Positions 33,474-44,860 of a DNA stretch of 64,000 nt are shown one piece after another; the stretch's first letter is position 1, and each line of letters opens with the position of its first letter. The position numbers and the translations under genes are program-made. The stretch is from Siniperca chuatsi (taxonomy: Eukaryota > Chordata > Actinopteri > Centrarchiformes > Sinipercidae), in assembly GCF_020085105.1 (NCBI RefSeq), contig NC_058058.1, positions 5,170,214-5,234,213 on the forward strand, given 5' to 3'. The notes beneath the pieces were generated by a model. It was not told the origin of the DNA and ran no database searches. It saw only the letters and a program-made list of their open reading frames with translations.

Positions 33474-36400
33474 CATTGGTTGCACTCTTCTTTTCTCTTT
33501 GAATACTGAACATGCATTTGATTATATCCTGTATGTAGTATTTGCCATGCCAGGCCGTTTATTGCTGACCAGATGTCTTTATTGGTTTTCCAGGGTTGGT
33601 TTCAGCCATACTGATCAGGTCTGGTAATACGTGTGTGTATAGATGTTTGTGTTGTTGGGGTGTGGATTCCTGGGAAGGGGTCATCAACAACATAAACAAT
33701 ATATGGGAAATATATTTTTTATAGAGGACATTGAGATTTAGAGAATTATTTATGTTTTTTTTTTCTTGTTTTCTGTTATTTCTATTATGCATTATGATGT
33801 TCTATTATGCAAAAACAAAAACAAGAATGCACATTTCACAATATTGTTTGAGTGATTTCTTTCATCACTCTCCTCACCATTGCTGATCATGTGAAAAAAA
33901 TCAATAAAAGCCCGATTAAGAATTGTCATTTTTCCCAAAAAGGGATGACCAGATGTTTTGGCATGGAAACCAAAAGCATGAACGCGCCAAACATTGCTGA
34001 TCACTCTGATACTGATCATACTGCTCTGTAACTAGATAAAAAGCACAATATGTTGTGTTATGTTGTTAAGTTCTGCGGGGAAACTGGCTCCGACCTGAAT
34101 ATCCAGGCACTTCCATGTAGGCAGGGGAGCTGGAAGGAAGGAGGGGTCGGTGGATTACGTCAGAATCAGGCTCCTCTGACTCATCAGCCCTCTCTCGCTC
34201 TCTCTCTCTCCCTGCTTTTTTCAGCGCTTGGCTGCATCAGCCTGTCACATGATGACAATCAGTCCAGAAATGGTTGCCAAGGAAGCTCTCTCCCTCACAA
34301 CGCCTCGGCCCTGAGTCATAGATTGCCAGAGTTTTACAAATCTACTGTAAACTGGTTCGGTGTTGACAGCCAGACTCCAGGATCACAGATTGCTTTAATG
34401 CTGTTTGCATAAGCCATGGTGTCATAAATAGACTGTAGCAAAATAAATGTATTCTGAGTGTTATGTATTTTGTGTGGCTGTGTTTGCATAACTCTGTAAA
34501 TCCAGGACTCTGCCTCAGTCCATTCCCCTTTCTCTCGCTGTGGCTGGCAAGCCTTCCTTAGCAACAGCAGTCCCTGTGACAACTGATGCAAGCAGCAGTT
34601 TTCAGATACAGAAGAACGCTGTGCATTTATTCAGTAGGGTTGTTGCGTTGTCACCTCTTGAACATCACATTCTCTCTTAAAAAGTGTCAGCTGCAAGCAT
34701 ACAGACTTTCATGTCACCCCACACACACACACACACACCACCAGGTTCACTATGTCTGCAGTGTTACTCACATTATCTCTGTTCATGAAATTGTTTTGTA
34801 CATGGAATCACAGTATTTGGCAGCATGCTGATCTTTCCATTCCCAGCTATTTTCATTTGCATCCCAACGTGTTATTGTTTGCTTTACAAAGCCTGTATTC
34901 AAAAACACACCTGCATTATTTTCCGTTGTGTTGTGTTGTTGCTGCAAATGTCTCTACTTTCTCCTTCTCCACCTTGCTAACGTAGTAATATTGAGTCTCT
35001 TTCATTTACAGCAGCTATATGTAGGCCTATTTTGTGACTCAGCATGAGTGCATTTGTAACATGAGCGGCCCTACTTGGTACCAAACAAGTAGTGGCATGT
35101 AGTATTATTACATGTAGTATTTCAAAATATTAATATACAACGGTCACATTACTACCACACTAATAAAATAAAGACAACAGGGCAAAGCTCTCATACTGGT
35201 GTTTGTGTTTTATGAACATGTTTGGTAACAAATTGCTTCCTACCACTTCCTGTGTTGCACTATAAATCAGAGATGGGCAATCTCGTGTCCCAGAGAGCCA
35301 CACATCTGCAGGTTTCTAATCAAAGACAACAGTAGTTTCAGATAAAGTTGTCTTTTGTTAGACTCATAACATGGATTGATAAGATGATTGTGTATAGCAC
35401 TTTTTTCATGTTACTGTAAGACACAGTGTATCTCATTTTGAACTGATGCTTTTCTTCAGGCAATATAGAGATAAAGAGCAAAGATCATGGGCAGCATGAG
35501 CTTTGGTATCTATCCCAGTCTAGGAAAACAACAGCTGATTAATTATTCAGTCATGCAAAATGAGTTGTAAATGTGTGAACCTCAGTAGGGACACTTCATT
35601 ATACTATAAAAGGGAGCAGAGACTACAAGGTGAGTGATTTCCATCTGAATGGAGGTGGACTTTCTCCTCCAGAAGGTTGGTGGAGAGAGAGAGAGAGACG
35701 GAGAGAGAGAGCAAATCTATACAATAATAATGTTATCAATGCTGTGGCCAGTGAATTATGTGCAGACAATGTATTTTTAATGTGAGTGACAGCAACTGTG
35801 CACTGCACAAACCAACTGCGGGGCAGGAAATGCTTAATGCTGGTATAGATAAAAATCATCAAAGATGATCACTGACATGAAACAAGATTAAGATTAACAT
35901 GCTTCCTAATCCTACATGTGTAATCTCTTTTGTAGCATATGTCTCTGAGTCTTTGCAGTTTTGTTAGAAGGGTGTAGCTATGATGATGTTGTTTACCGTT
36001 TTTGGTCAAAATACTGCATATGTATGAAGTTTGTCCCAATATATGGCAACAATATCCACAATGGCATCAAAGAAAGAAAGAGAGGAGAAAAATAGAAAGT
36101 AAGAAAAATGGAGTAAGAAAAGGAGAGAGATGCAAGGAAGTGCAAGACAGCGACAACTTGTGTGTGTTTGTGTGTGTGTGTACACAAACAGCCAGGCTCA
36201 GGTGTGAAAGTCTGGTTTGTCATCCCATTGTGCCTCCTCTCCCCGCCTGTTTATCTTTTCCAACACAATCAAAGAGGAAACATTTCAAAGTGTCTAACTG
36301 CTGTAACTGGTTGAACGTCTCTCGTATCCAGACCGCTTTATTCATTCTCGCAGTTGTAAAGATACAAGAGCAAAGGTGAGATGATACTGAAGAGTGGCTG

Positions 36401-37305
36401 CTCTTTACACATACTTTCAATACTTGATTTCAAACATTTTGGACAAAATGGTTTCATATTTTCCTCAATACTCAACAGATAAATGCAGTGCTGTTTTATT
36501 ACTTTAACTCTGAGGAAAGCCACTAACTTAATTTAATGACTGGATTTTCTTTTGTATGAGTAATCACTTACAGAGCAGAAATCAAATCTTTTCTCTAATC
36601 TGTCTGAACTAAATCTTCACTTTCCCTTCAAACTCTTGCATATTGTGCACATGACTTTTTAAATCATTTGGTACCTTTGTGTCTTTTGGGATTTGAAAGC
36701 CACACATATGTTAAAATTAAAAGCTGTGTGAAAACAAATGTTTGAAAAGTATATATAAAGGTATAATAAAGTTCTAATATGTAATTATAACAAATATCTT
36801 GTATAACTGTTCACTTTTGGAAGTAGATTTTACATTTGAGATGTTGTGTTTTAAGGTGATTTGAGGTTGTATTTCTGTACTGCCATTAATTAAATAAAAA
36901 AAACTACAAGTCAGTCACAGTATATGATGCAGATGTCTTTTTTTTTTAGGATGAAGGTCATTAAGACAAAATATGAGCCAGGTGCACCAACCATGCTGTC
37001 ATAGCTGTTGATTGGATCAAGATTTAGCAGACAATGTCAAATACTGCTTCCGAGAAAAAAGATAATCTGAAATCTTGTCCTGGAATTAAGATTGCTTTTA
37101 ATTGAGGATGATCTTGTGTTTGGGGATTAGTCCTAATTAGTAACAGCATGAGGAAAGAACATCTGCCCAGATGGTATAGATTAGGACTTACATTATACTG
37201 TCCGTCTAATATGGTCATTAAAAATGCTAAGAAAAAACACAATTTTCATTTTCAGCAGAAGCTGTGTGTGTGAGATCTAAAATTCAGAAAGTTACCAGTT
37301 TTAAT

Positions 37306-37381
37306 GTGCCATCTACTGACCACTCCAGGTTACTACCGTTCAGGTAGTTGAGATATGTTGTGTTATGTCGCCATCTGGTGG
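37306..37381 (-). promoter_or_regulatory. Tandem CTCF-like motifs
   Basis: On the minus strand TCAGTAGATGGCAC (37319-37306) and CCACCAGATGGCGA (37381-37368) each match the CTCF core CCASYAGRKGGCRS with one mismatch. They lie in the same orientation 62 bases apart, inside the gene-poor block between brd2 and tap2. Function is inferred from the motif only. Confidence 0.4.
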
Positions 37382-38473
37382 CCACTAAGTTAAACTTGTT
37401 AAGAAACTAACTTTTGACTTAAATGTGTAGTTTGTTTCCAGTAAAGTTATTAGGAGCAGAGAGAACATGTTGCATGCAGTTAATCTAAATGATGTGAAAG
37501 CGTGTTTAGTCTGTTAGAGTAGGCCTTTTGTGCCAATGTCCCTGCTCTGACAGACTAGATGTGATCATCAAACGGACCCAAAGGACTGATACGTCACTCG
37601 ACATGCGCACTGTGCAAGCTCAGCCAGTGTTTTAGTGCAGAACAGGTCGTCGGTGATTTCTGTAAGTTGTGCGAAAGTGAAACTCTAAGTGTTACCTCAT
37701 TTATTAGGTTATTAATGATTATGTTAGTTTCATGCTGGTTAAAAATTAGCCTACAAATAGATATTACACAGTACTGCGACCCAAAGCAACTGAATGAACA
37801 GGCTGTAATCCATAGTTTGATGATACCTTAGTATTTTTATTCTGAAAGATTTATACTGAGCAATCTAATAACAATGAGTGGCAGTGTTTATGTTTTACTA
37901 TGTTTGTTTGTTTATGTATTAGTTCAACAGGTTATTATTTCTCACCGTGTGGCCACTACTAGTAATGAAAACCTGACTTATTATTTATCATTAATTATAT
38001 TAATTACAGCTAAAAAATTACATAAAATGTAATTTAAAAAAGCATAATATATTAATAACAAATTTTGTATCATATCTTACATGTTACAGTCAGGGCTGGC
38101 TCAGATAGTGTTAGTATCACAGTATCCCTCCACTGCAGCTCAGAGATTTGTCTTGATTTGTCTAAGTCGGACTGCTGACGCCTCGTATTAGCTTCAGATA
38201 AAGTTTGGAATACATTTTTACACAGAACCAGGACTGTGGATTTTGTCTCCCGTCACTTACTGTACATGGAAAGCACATTAGGAAGGGATTTTGAAAGGCT
38301 GGTATGAACAGGAGGAATAATTACAGCAAGCAACAACTGTTTCAATGTTAATATGGGAACCTGACTGGTGTTTTAAGAACTGAAAAATTGTGAACCTTTC
38401 CTTTCAAATATTCTGGTTAAGGTTGTCATAAGCTATTCTGGTGTGATATAGGGTTCTGGTTAGAACCATGGTT

Positions 38474-39121
38474 TGTCATAGTTAGCCACTATGCCCCCTG
38501 ATCCTTTTGTCCTCTTCTGTATCTGCCTTCCCCTGTGTTTCCTGGCGGTCCCCTGTTCGTCTTGTTTGTGTGTGTGTGTGTGTTTGTGTCTGGGTTCTGG
38601 GCTGGTTTCCAGATCTCCCGGCTGCTATTGATTACCGGCACACCTGATCATTATTATCATCAACCACCACAGTTATCTACCGGGCTCATCCACACTTCCA
38701 GCGCCAGATCGTCTTCGTACCCAGTACGCGTTATACGTTACGGCTCAAGTAAGATACCTTTTTGAGGTTTGTCTGTACTTACCTTATGGTAACATTGTCT
38801 GTCTCCGTTGTAGACCTCTGTGTTGCCGGTGATCACTTCCTCGTGCCACGGCCATCGGACTCTAGTCTCAGTCTCAGCGTGTCTTCACCCGATCAGCCCA
38901 GCCTTCCACCACGCCAGCCAGTCCAGAACCCGCTTCCCTGGTCTCCGCTCAACGCACCGCCCTCCAGCCTCTGTCCAGTCCGGTCGAACTCTCCGTACTA
39001 CAACGCACTTCGCCAGACACGCCGCGATCTCCGGATCTATCCACACAATAAAACTGTTCTGACCTTGATCAGCTCTGTCCGTGTGTCCTGCTTTTGGGTG
39101 CCAAGTTTGTTCCCCATAACA
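38474..39121 (+). mobile_element. Solo LTR (LTR retrotransposon, probably Ty3/gypsy type)
   Basis: A 648 bp unit starts TGTCATAG and ends CATAACA, so it has TG...CA termini. It is flanked on both sides by the same 5 bp, TGGTT (38469-38473 and 39122-39126), which is the target-site duplication. An AATAAA hexamer lies about 75 bases before the right end, in the position expected for an LTR polyadenylation signal. No gag or pol sequence is present, so this is the product of LTR-LTR recombination. Open frames inside it are incidental. The Ty3/gypsy call rests on general style and duplication length. Confidence 0.85.
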
Positions 39122-39126
39122 TGGTT

Positions 39127-42100
39127 TCTCTCAGTTTAACATAAAACAAACTCAGCGTGGGTGATCCCACATGGTCCTCAGTTTTTCAGATATTGGATGA
39201 AAAAAAAAAAACTATTTTAGAAATAAATACACATTTATCAGTAATATCAGGCTGGACAGGAAATACTGTGCATCAAAAAAGGAACTTTAATGCTCCAAAT
39301 ATACAGTTTATTGAGACTGTTCATATCATTTTGCTTAGTTCCAACAATCAGCTAGCTGCCTAAAAAGGCTATTGTTTCCATCCCTGAAGCAGCCAGCATG
39401 TCTGTGCCTGCTGAAGTGCCCATGAGCATGACCTGCTCCTTGTTGCCCCTGTCCTTTGACTCCTCTCCTCTTTATATTTCTAATTGTAAACATGTCAATC
39501 ATTTCATGACTGAAAAAAGAAAGAAAGCAAAAGTGCTACCACATCCTGGTGTAGCCCTCAACAGGTGCTCTGCAGAGGTCTTGTCACTTCCTTGTTTTGT
39601 GGCTGAAGTGGTCCAATGGCAGCAGCTTTCTCTCACTTACCAGCCTGTGGTTTTGTTTTGTTTTTATGGAGTCTGCACACTCCACCTCTACCCTACTGTA
39701 CAGACTATAAGTCATTAAATGCATACATACAAACACTTACATACTGTAAAGTGAAATGTGCACTTCAGTTACATTAAAAGTCTGAGCTACATACTAACAT
39801 AAAATATTGTGATTTACACACGGACACCAAAACAATGCCACAGCAAATTACAGGTTACATTGCTTTTTAAACTCTTGAACCCTGATTTTCCCCTGAATCT
39901 CTTAAACTTTCTTGAACTGCATGTCATTACAAACACATGCTGTGCAGCCAATCTCTGTTCAAATCCACAGAACTTTATTTTATATTCTAGTGGAGATCCC
40001 AAAGTTTCCAAAGATACCATATGTCGATATAAAAAACTGAAATTTGGGGAAATGTGTATAAAATGATGCAGAAGACAAGTAGAATATTTCCATTTGCTGC
40101 AAAGGTGCAGCCACAATAACATGGGTTTGACATGCACTTAGTGCATAATATACCTTCAATAAAGAGCTGGAACAAGCTGATACAGAATACACAACTGATA
40201 CTGTCAAACAGTGTGGAATAAGAGGATTTCAACAGCATTAAAGCTGCTCAGGGAGAAGAAGACAAAAACTACATGTTAATGGGTTACAACCTGAAGTAGT
40301 TTTTAATTAAAAAAAACAATATCAATAACCTGATCATATAAGTGCCATGTATTACTTGAAATCAACGTATTATAGATGTCTGATTAATCATTTTATATGC
40401 ATTTATGCAAAATGTGGACTGCATGTATCCAAAGTGCTTTACAGTTTGCTGCTTTACTCATTCTGCCATTCGCACACAGCACCGGGGTTCAGTGTCTTGC
40501 CCAAGGACAGTCTGACATGTGAACAGGAGGAGCCGTGGAGCCACAGCCGCCCCGCTGCGCTTATATCTGGTGTCTTTGGGTACTTTGGGACCTTGGCTAG
40601 AATTTTAAATACAAGTGAGTTTGAACAATACTGTCCTTTGCAAAGATGGGTTTGTAATGCTAGGTCTGTCGGTACAACATGTTCGGAGAGGTTGATATAT
40701 TGATTGCTCTCAAGCACTGTTAAGATTAAATAACATCTTATTATGTTATGTTATATGCTTTGTTATGTTGTCTGATTTCAATACATTCAGTACATTTTAT
40801 TGATTTCTTATTTTATCCCACTTGGTGGCACTCGAGATCTATTGTTTGTATCCACTGCAACAGACTTATGGCAGCCGGCTTGTTGTTGCCGTATCACCAG
40901 ACTGAGCACTTCCAAGAAATCACATGGTTACCTGGTTGCCTGGTGAAAATGCATGAGATAATCACTTGGGGTGCTGTTGCTCTTACCAATGCTCTTTATC
41001 GCAACTCTGATGTTAAGTAAATAATGTCACCCTCCCACCATAGAGACTCCTGACATCCTGAGAATCTGGTGTAAGCCTAAACCTCTGACTCACTGTTAAA
41101 TCGTCTATTTATAAGACGGTGCAGCAGTGTGGCGGTGAGAGAGACTGTCCCGTAACTGAAACTCAACAGCTTCAATCCCCCCAAATTTTTCTTTAACTGT
41201 TGAAGTTAATGACGTCTCTGTATTTTAAACCTTCTGCTAAAATACACAGATCTTATACAGTATGTCTGGTGACTCGTGCAATCTAAAATTAAACCACACT
41301 TATACTGATTATTTAACCAAGAAGACTTTATCTCTTTGTCAACATTCATGTGGCTGTGACTTCAGATGTTACTGTCACTTCTCTGCACTTGGTTGCATCC
41401 TGTGGATCTGCACATCAAGAGAGCCTCCACAATATAAAACCTACACTGCTTCATAACAACACTGCTTCTCAATCTGTGGTGGTTTGTGGGTCAGAGGTGT
41501 TTTTTTTCATTTTCAGTACTGTTTTCTGCTCTCACTAGATGGCAGTCAATAGCAATGATTCCACCTTTTGCTGGGACTGCTGAGAATCCCCTAACTTTTT
41601 CCAATCTGCCAGGCCTGCAGCTTCCCAGAAATCACATGGCTGTTGGTAAAAGTGCCTAATACAACCAACTGGGGCGCCATTACACTGCCTTAAAGGTTTC
41701 ATCACAGATCAAGGCTGTAATATTTTTTTAGCTGACATAAGATCAGTTTCTGTTCGCCCAATTTTGCTCTCCGAAGTCAAAAACAGACATCAGATCAGCG
41801 TTTTAGTTTTACTTTTGTCCTAAACCGGGACTTCCCTTAAGTCATGTGATGTGTCTTTGATTGTGTTTTTCTTTCTTTACCATGAAGTGAGGAAACCACA
41901 AATTAACTGCTTGAAGTACTCAGAAGTAATCTGACAAATTTGTGCTGCAATTGCCCCCCCCTAAATTAGGGGATTCAAAAAACCACAGTGGGGGTTTTCC
42001 AGGCTATAAAACAATACAAACGGCCTCAGTTAGAAATTATTACACAGTGGAGATATATGGTTACTTTTACCTCAAGCAAAACAGTATATCCAAAATATTA

Positions 42101-42646
42101 TCATGTGACTTATCAGAATCACTTTATTCTCCAAGATCAATAACTGCACATTATTTTTTGGGCTCTATATAGCTATTAGTTTCCGCTGTCTGTTCTATTC
42201 TATTGACTGCTATTCTAATGCAAACCCATTTGTCAAACATCTGTCAAACTAAATGAGATGATGTGTGGAAAAGAAGCTACATTAGCTCCTTTATTACTTT
42301 TGGTTTAAAGAAGGGAAGAGAAGCAAGTATTATGTTACAGTGAAGCTAACAAAGAGTCAGGTGACTGTTTTTCTTCATAACACAACTCAGGTTTGATTTG
42401 TGCAATAGCCAACAAAGAGGAACTAACAGTTTAGTTCCAGTGTTGGCACAACTCAAAAGTGAGTCGTACCAACCAACTAAAGTGTTTCAGGGACAGAAAA
42501 TACAATATAAACTATAGAAAAGGCTTAAAATGTTTAGAGGTTATTACTTTGATTCTGTTGCACACCTGACCTAATTAAGGGATGTCTGTTTTCATGACTT
42601 GTTAACTGAAGAAGTTGTAGGAGAGGAGAACTGGAATAAATATTTG
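39127..42646. other. Gene-poor intergenic block (middle part)
   Basis: No gene recognised. It contains a teleost repeat at 40420-40565, two diverged copies of a short block (40909 and 41621) and a CTCF-like TCACTAGATGGCAG near 41532. The rest is AT-rich sequence without visible structure. Confidence 0.6.
40420..40565 (+). repeat. Common teleost interspersed repeat fragment
   Basis: Includes AAAGTGCTTTACAGTTTG, TCAGTGTCTTGCCCAAGGAC, GACATGTGAACAGGAGGAGC and GAGCCACAGCCGCC. I recognise these strings from a repeat found in many fish genomes. The family is not assigned and the edges are approximate. Confidence 0.65.
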
Positions 42647-43230
42647 CAGTGATGAAAAGTAACATTTACTCAAGTACTGTACTTGACTTGAATATTTCCT
42701 TTTTATGCTGCTTTATACTTCTACTCCACTACAATTCAGAGAGAGACATTGTACTTTTTACTACATTTACAGATATAGTTACTAGTTACCTTAGAGATTA
42801 AGCTTTTTATATTAAAAACATATGATCAGTTTATAAAATACAACACATTGTTAAAGATTAAACCAGCTGTTTCCAACCTTTTTGCTTGTGACCCCTGACA
42901 ATAAAACGGTGTCTAGTTAGGGCCTCTTGAGGTGTTTCAGATGTCTGTGAGTTGTTGGCAGTTCCACCAATAGAATGATTTCCACTCTTAACGTTGGACA
43001 TGGTTAAACTGTATATAAAATAGTTAAAACAAGCTCAACATCCACCAGCTACAACAAGAATCTAATAATATATCGTTCATAGGGGCAAAACAAGTACTTT
43101 TACTTAGCTGATAACACTTTTGTACTTTTACTTAAGTAGGATTTTTAATGAAGGACTTTTACTTGTAATGGAGTATTGTCACACTGCCGTATTGGTACTT
43201 TTACTTATGTTAAGGATCTGACCACCACTA
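42647..43230 (+). mobile_element. hAT-type MITE, copy 1
   Basis: A 584 bp element begins CAGTGATGAAAAGTAAC and ends TACTTATG...ACCACCACTA. It is full of TACTTTTACT and AAGTACT blocks, which mark a highly repeated teleost MITE. An 8 bp flanking duplication, AATATTTG (42639-42646) and AATATTAG (43231-43238), differs at one base. Eight-base duplications and CAGTG ends point to the hAT superfamily. The middle (about 42860-43010) differs from the copy at 59795 and may be a nested insertion. No transposase is encoded. Confidence 0.8.
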
Positions 43231-44492
43231 AATATTAGCAGGATAGCTGGCCCTGTGGCACTAATTTAACCTGGTTTGAAATATTCTATAAGGCCTGGTG
43301 GAAGAAAGGGGTATCCTGTAATTTAAAGGACACAAGTTTGATTAATGCACAAGTCCGTGTATCTCCATCAACAGCCACTTGTCGTGTCAAAGTGTCCCTT
43401 AGTGAAGGCTACAAAACCAAAACCAAACTACTAATTGTTGCTCTGGATGAGTTCCTCAGTCAAATGCCTAAATGTTAATGAAGACATTACAGATAAACAT
43501 GCACACAGTCCAGCTTTTGTCATATGACTGGCTGTGTGGCAGATGTACTGTATCATAGAAAATAAATCGCCGTGACTGCTGAGCACATTCAACAAAAGCT
43601 GCATACCTAAATGGTAGAAGAGTGTCATAACTAGAATGCTTTTTGTCCTACGAACTTGGGCTTGGCTGTGGTTTGGCAGCCGGTGAACACACAACACAAT
43701 AAAGAGAGAAAGTGAAAGAAAGATACGAGGGGACTTTGGCAGTGTGGTGCAGTGGTATGGTGCAGAGCCGGTTAGGCAAAAGCTTCACGGCACATCCGCA
43801 CACCCAAAGACACGCACGCATACACAGTATATATATATATGTAGTTGCACACTGAGGTTTGAGAATGCACATGACTCTTTTCTTTACACCACAGTGACAG
43901 ATAAAGCCACAGGTTCATTATATAATCTTTTATTTGCCTTAACGCCCCTCGTTTTCCGCGGTCGGCCATTTTGTGTTTAGGTTTTTGAAGGTATCACACT
44001 AAGATGGCGGCAACTTTTGGCATTTTCTTTTCCGCTTTGTCCCCTCCTGCCTTTCTAACCCGCAGGCAGCACAGAATTGCTGATGGGAAGCAGCCAAGTT
44101 TACTGATGAGTCACTGTGCCTGATGTAAACCTTGTATCTCCAAACTGTTTGCATCTCCAAACCGTACAATGAAAAATAGGTTTGTTTTCAGCTAGACCAC
44201 CATACATTTTATTAGTTCATCCAGGGGATTTAAATGTTTTAATAAGCACCAACAGTAAACAGGAGAGCAATGTTCACCCACAGAGGAGCATGTAATCCTT
44301 CAGAATCCTTTCATTAAAAAATTAAATTAGGTTAATCTAAAGTTAGGAGACATTTACATTTGGACAGGTACAGTATAATATTGTAGGCCATGCAAGCAAA
44401 AGTTATTGTCACAACGGCTACTTCTGTTTGGTCATTTAGCACATTTTTGCTTTTTTTCCTGTTTTTTCAGACTTTAACAGGTCACATTTCAG
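43231..44492. other. Intergenic sequence with a CpG/YY1 patch
   Basis: No coding exon recognised. A short patch at 43940-44050 has GGCCATTTT (43964) and AAGATGGCGGC (44001-44011), YY1-type motifs in opposite orientation, next to CCGCGG. A short TA run lies near 43829. Confidence 0.55.
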
Positions 44493-44860
44493 ATGCCGTC
44501 TAGTTGCCCTCAGTGTGTCCTCGCCAATCCCAGTCACCTGATCCCCTCACCCACCAGCACACCTGTTCCCCATTCCCTATTATCTCCCCTGCATATATAT
44601 CAGCCCTCTTTCCCCAGTCATGTGCCAGATTGTCTAATGTCATGCTCAGTCTTAGCGAGCCAGCTGGTGTGCCTGGTTCTTGCCTGCTTGTTCCTGACCA
44701 CGGCCTGTTCCCGGTCTTGCCTGAATGCCCCTTCCCTGCATAGTTTGCCCTCGCTGACTGATTACCTGCTGAACTCTGCTTTGAACTCTTACCATTTAAA
44801 CTATTGACTACTTTCAGATGCCCTTCCTCTGAGTCCTGCTTGAGAGTCCACATCTCTGTG
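44493..44860 (+). mobile_element. Probable degraded LTR fragment
   Basis: C/T-rich sequence with CACCTGATCCCCTC, CAGCACACCTGTTCC, a CATATATATCAGCCC TATA-like stretch, and GAGTCCTGCTTGAGAGTCC near the end. The layout resembles fish gypsy LTRs. No TG...CA ends or target-site duplication could be defined, so this is tentative. Confidence 0.4.

Larger units (their letters stand above)
32029..38473. other. Gene-poor intergenic block (left part)
   Basis: Apart from one retroelement tail at 33241-33473 and a CA microsatellite at about 34720-34738, I recognised no exon, RNA gene or conserved motif, and the longest open frames show no family resemblance. Two CTCF-like motifs at 37306-37319 and 37368-37381 are the only structured signals I could point to. 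Confidence 0.6.

Noticed and set aside
38535-39139. Plus-strand open frames of 76-125 residues
   Set aside because: They lie inside the solo LTR and have no family resemblance or proper start. LTRs are not expected to encode protein.
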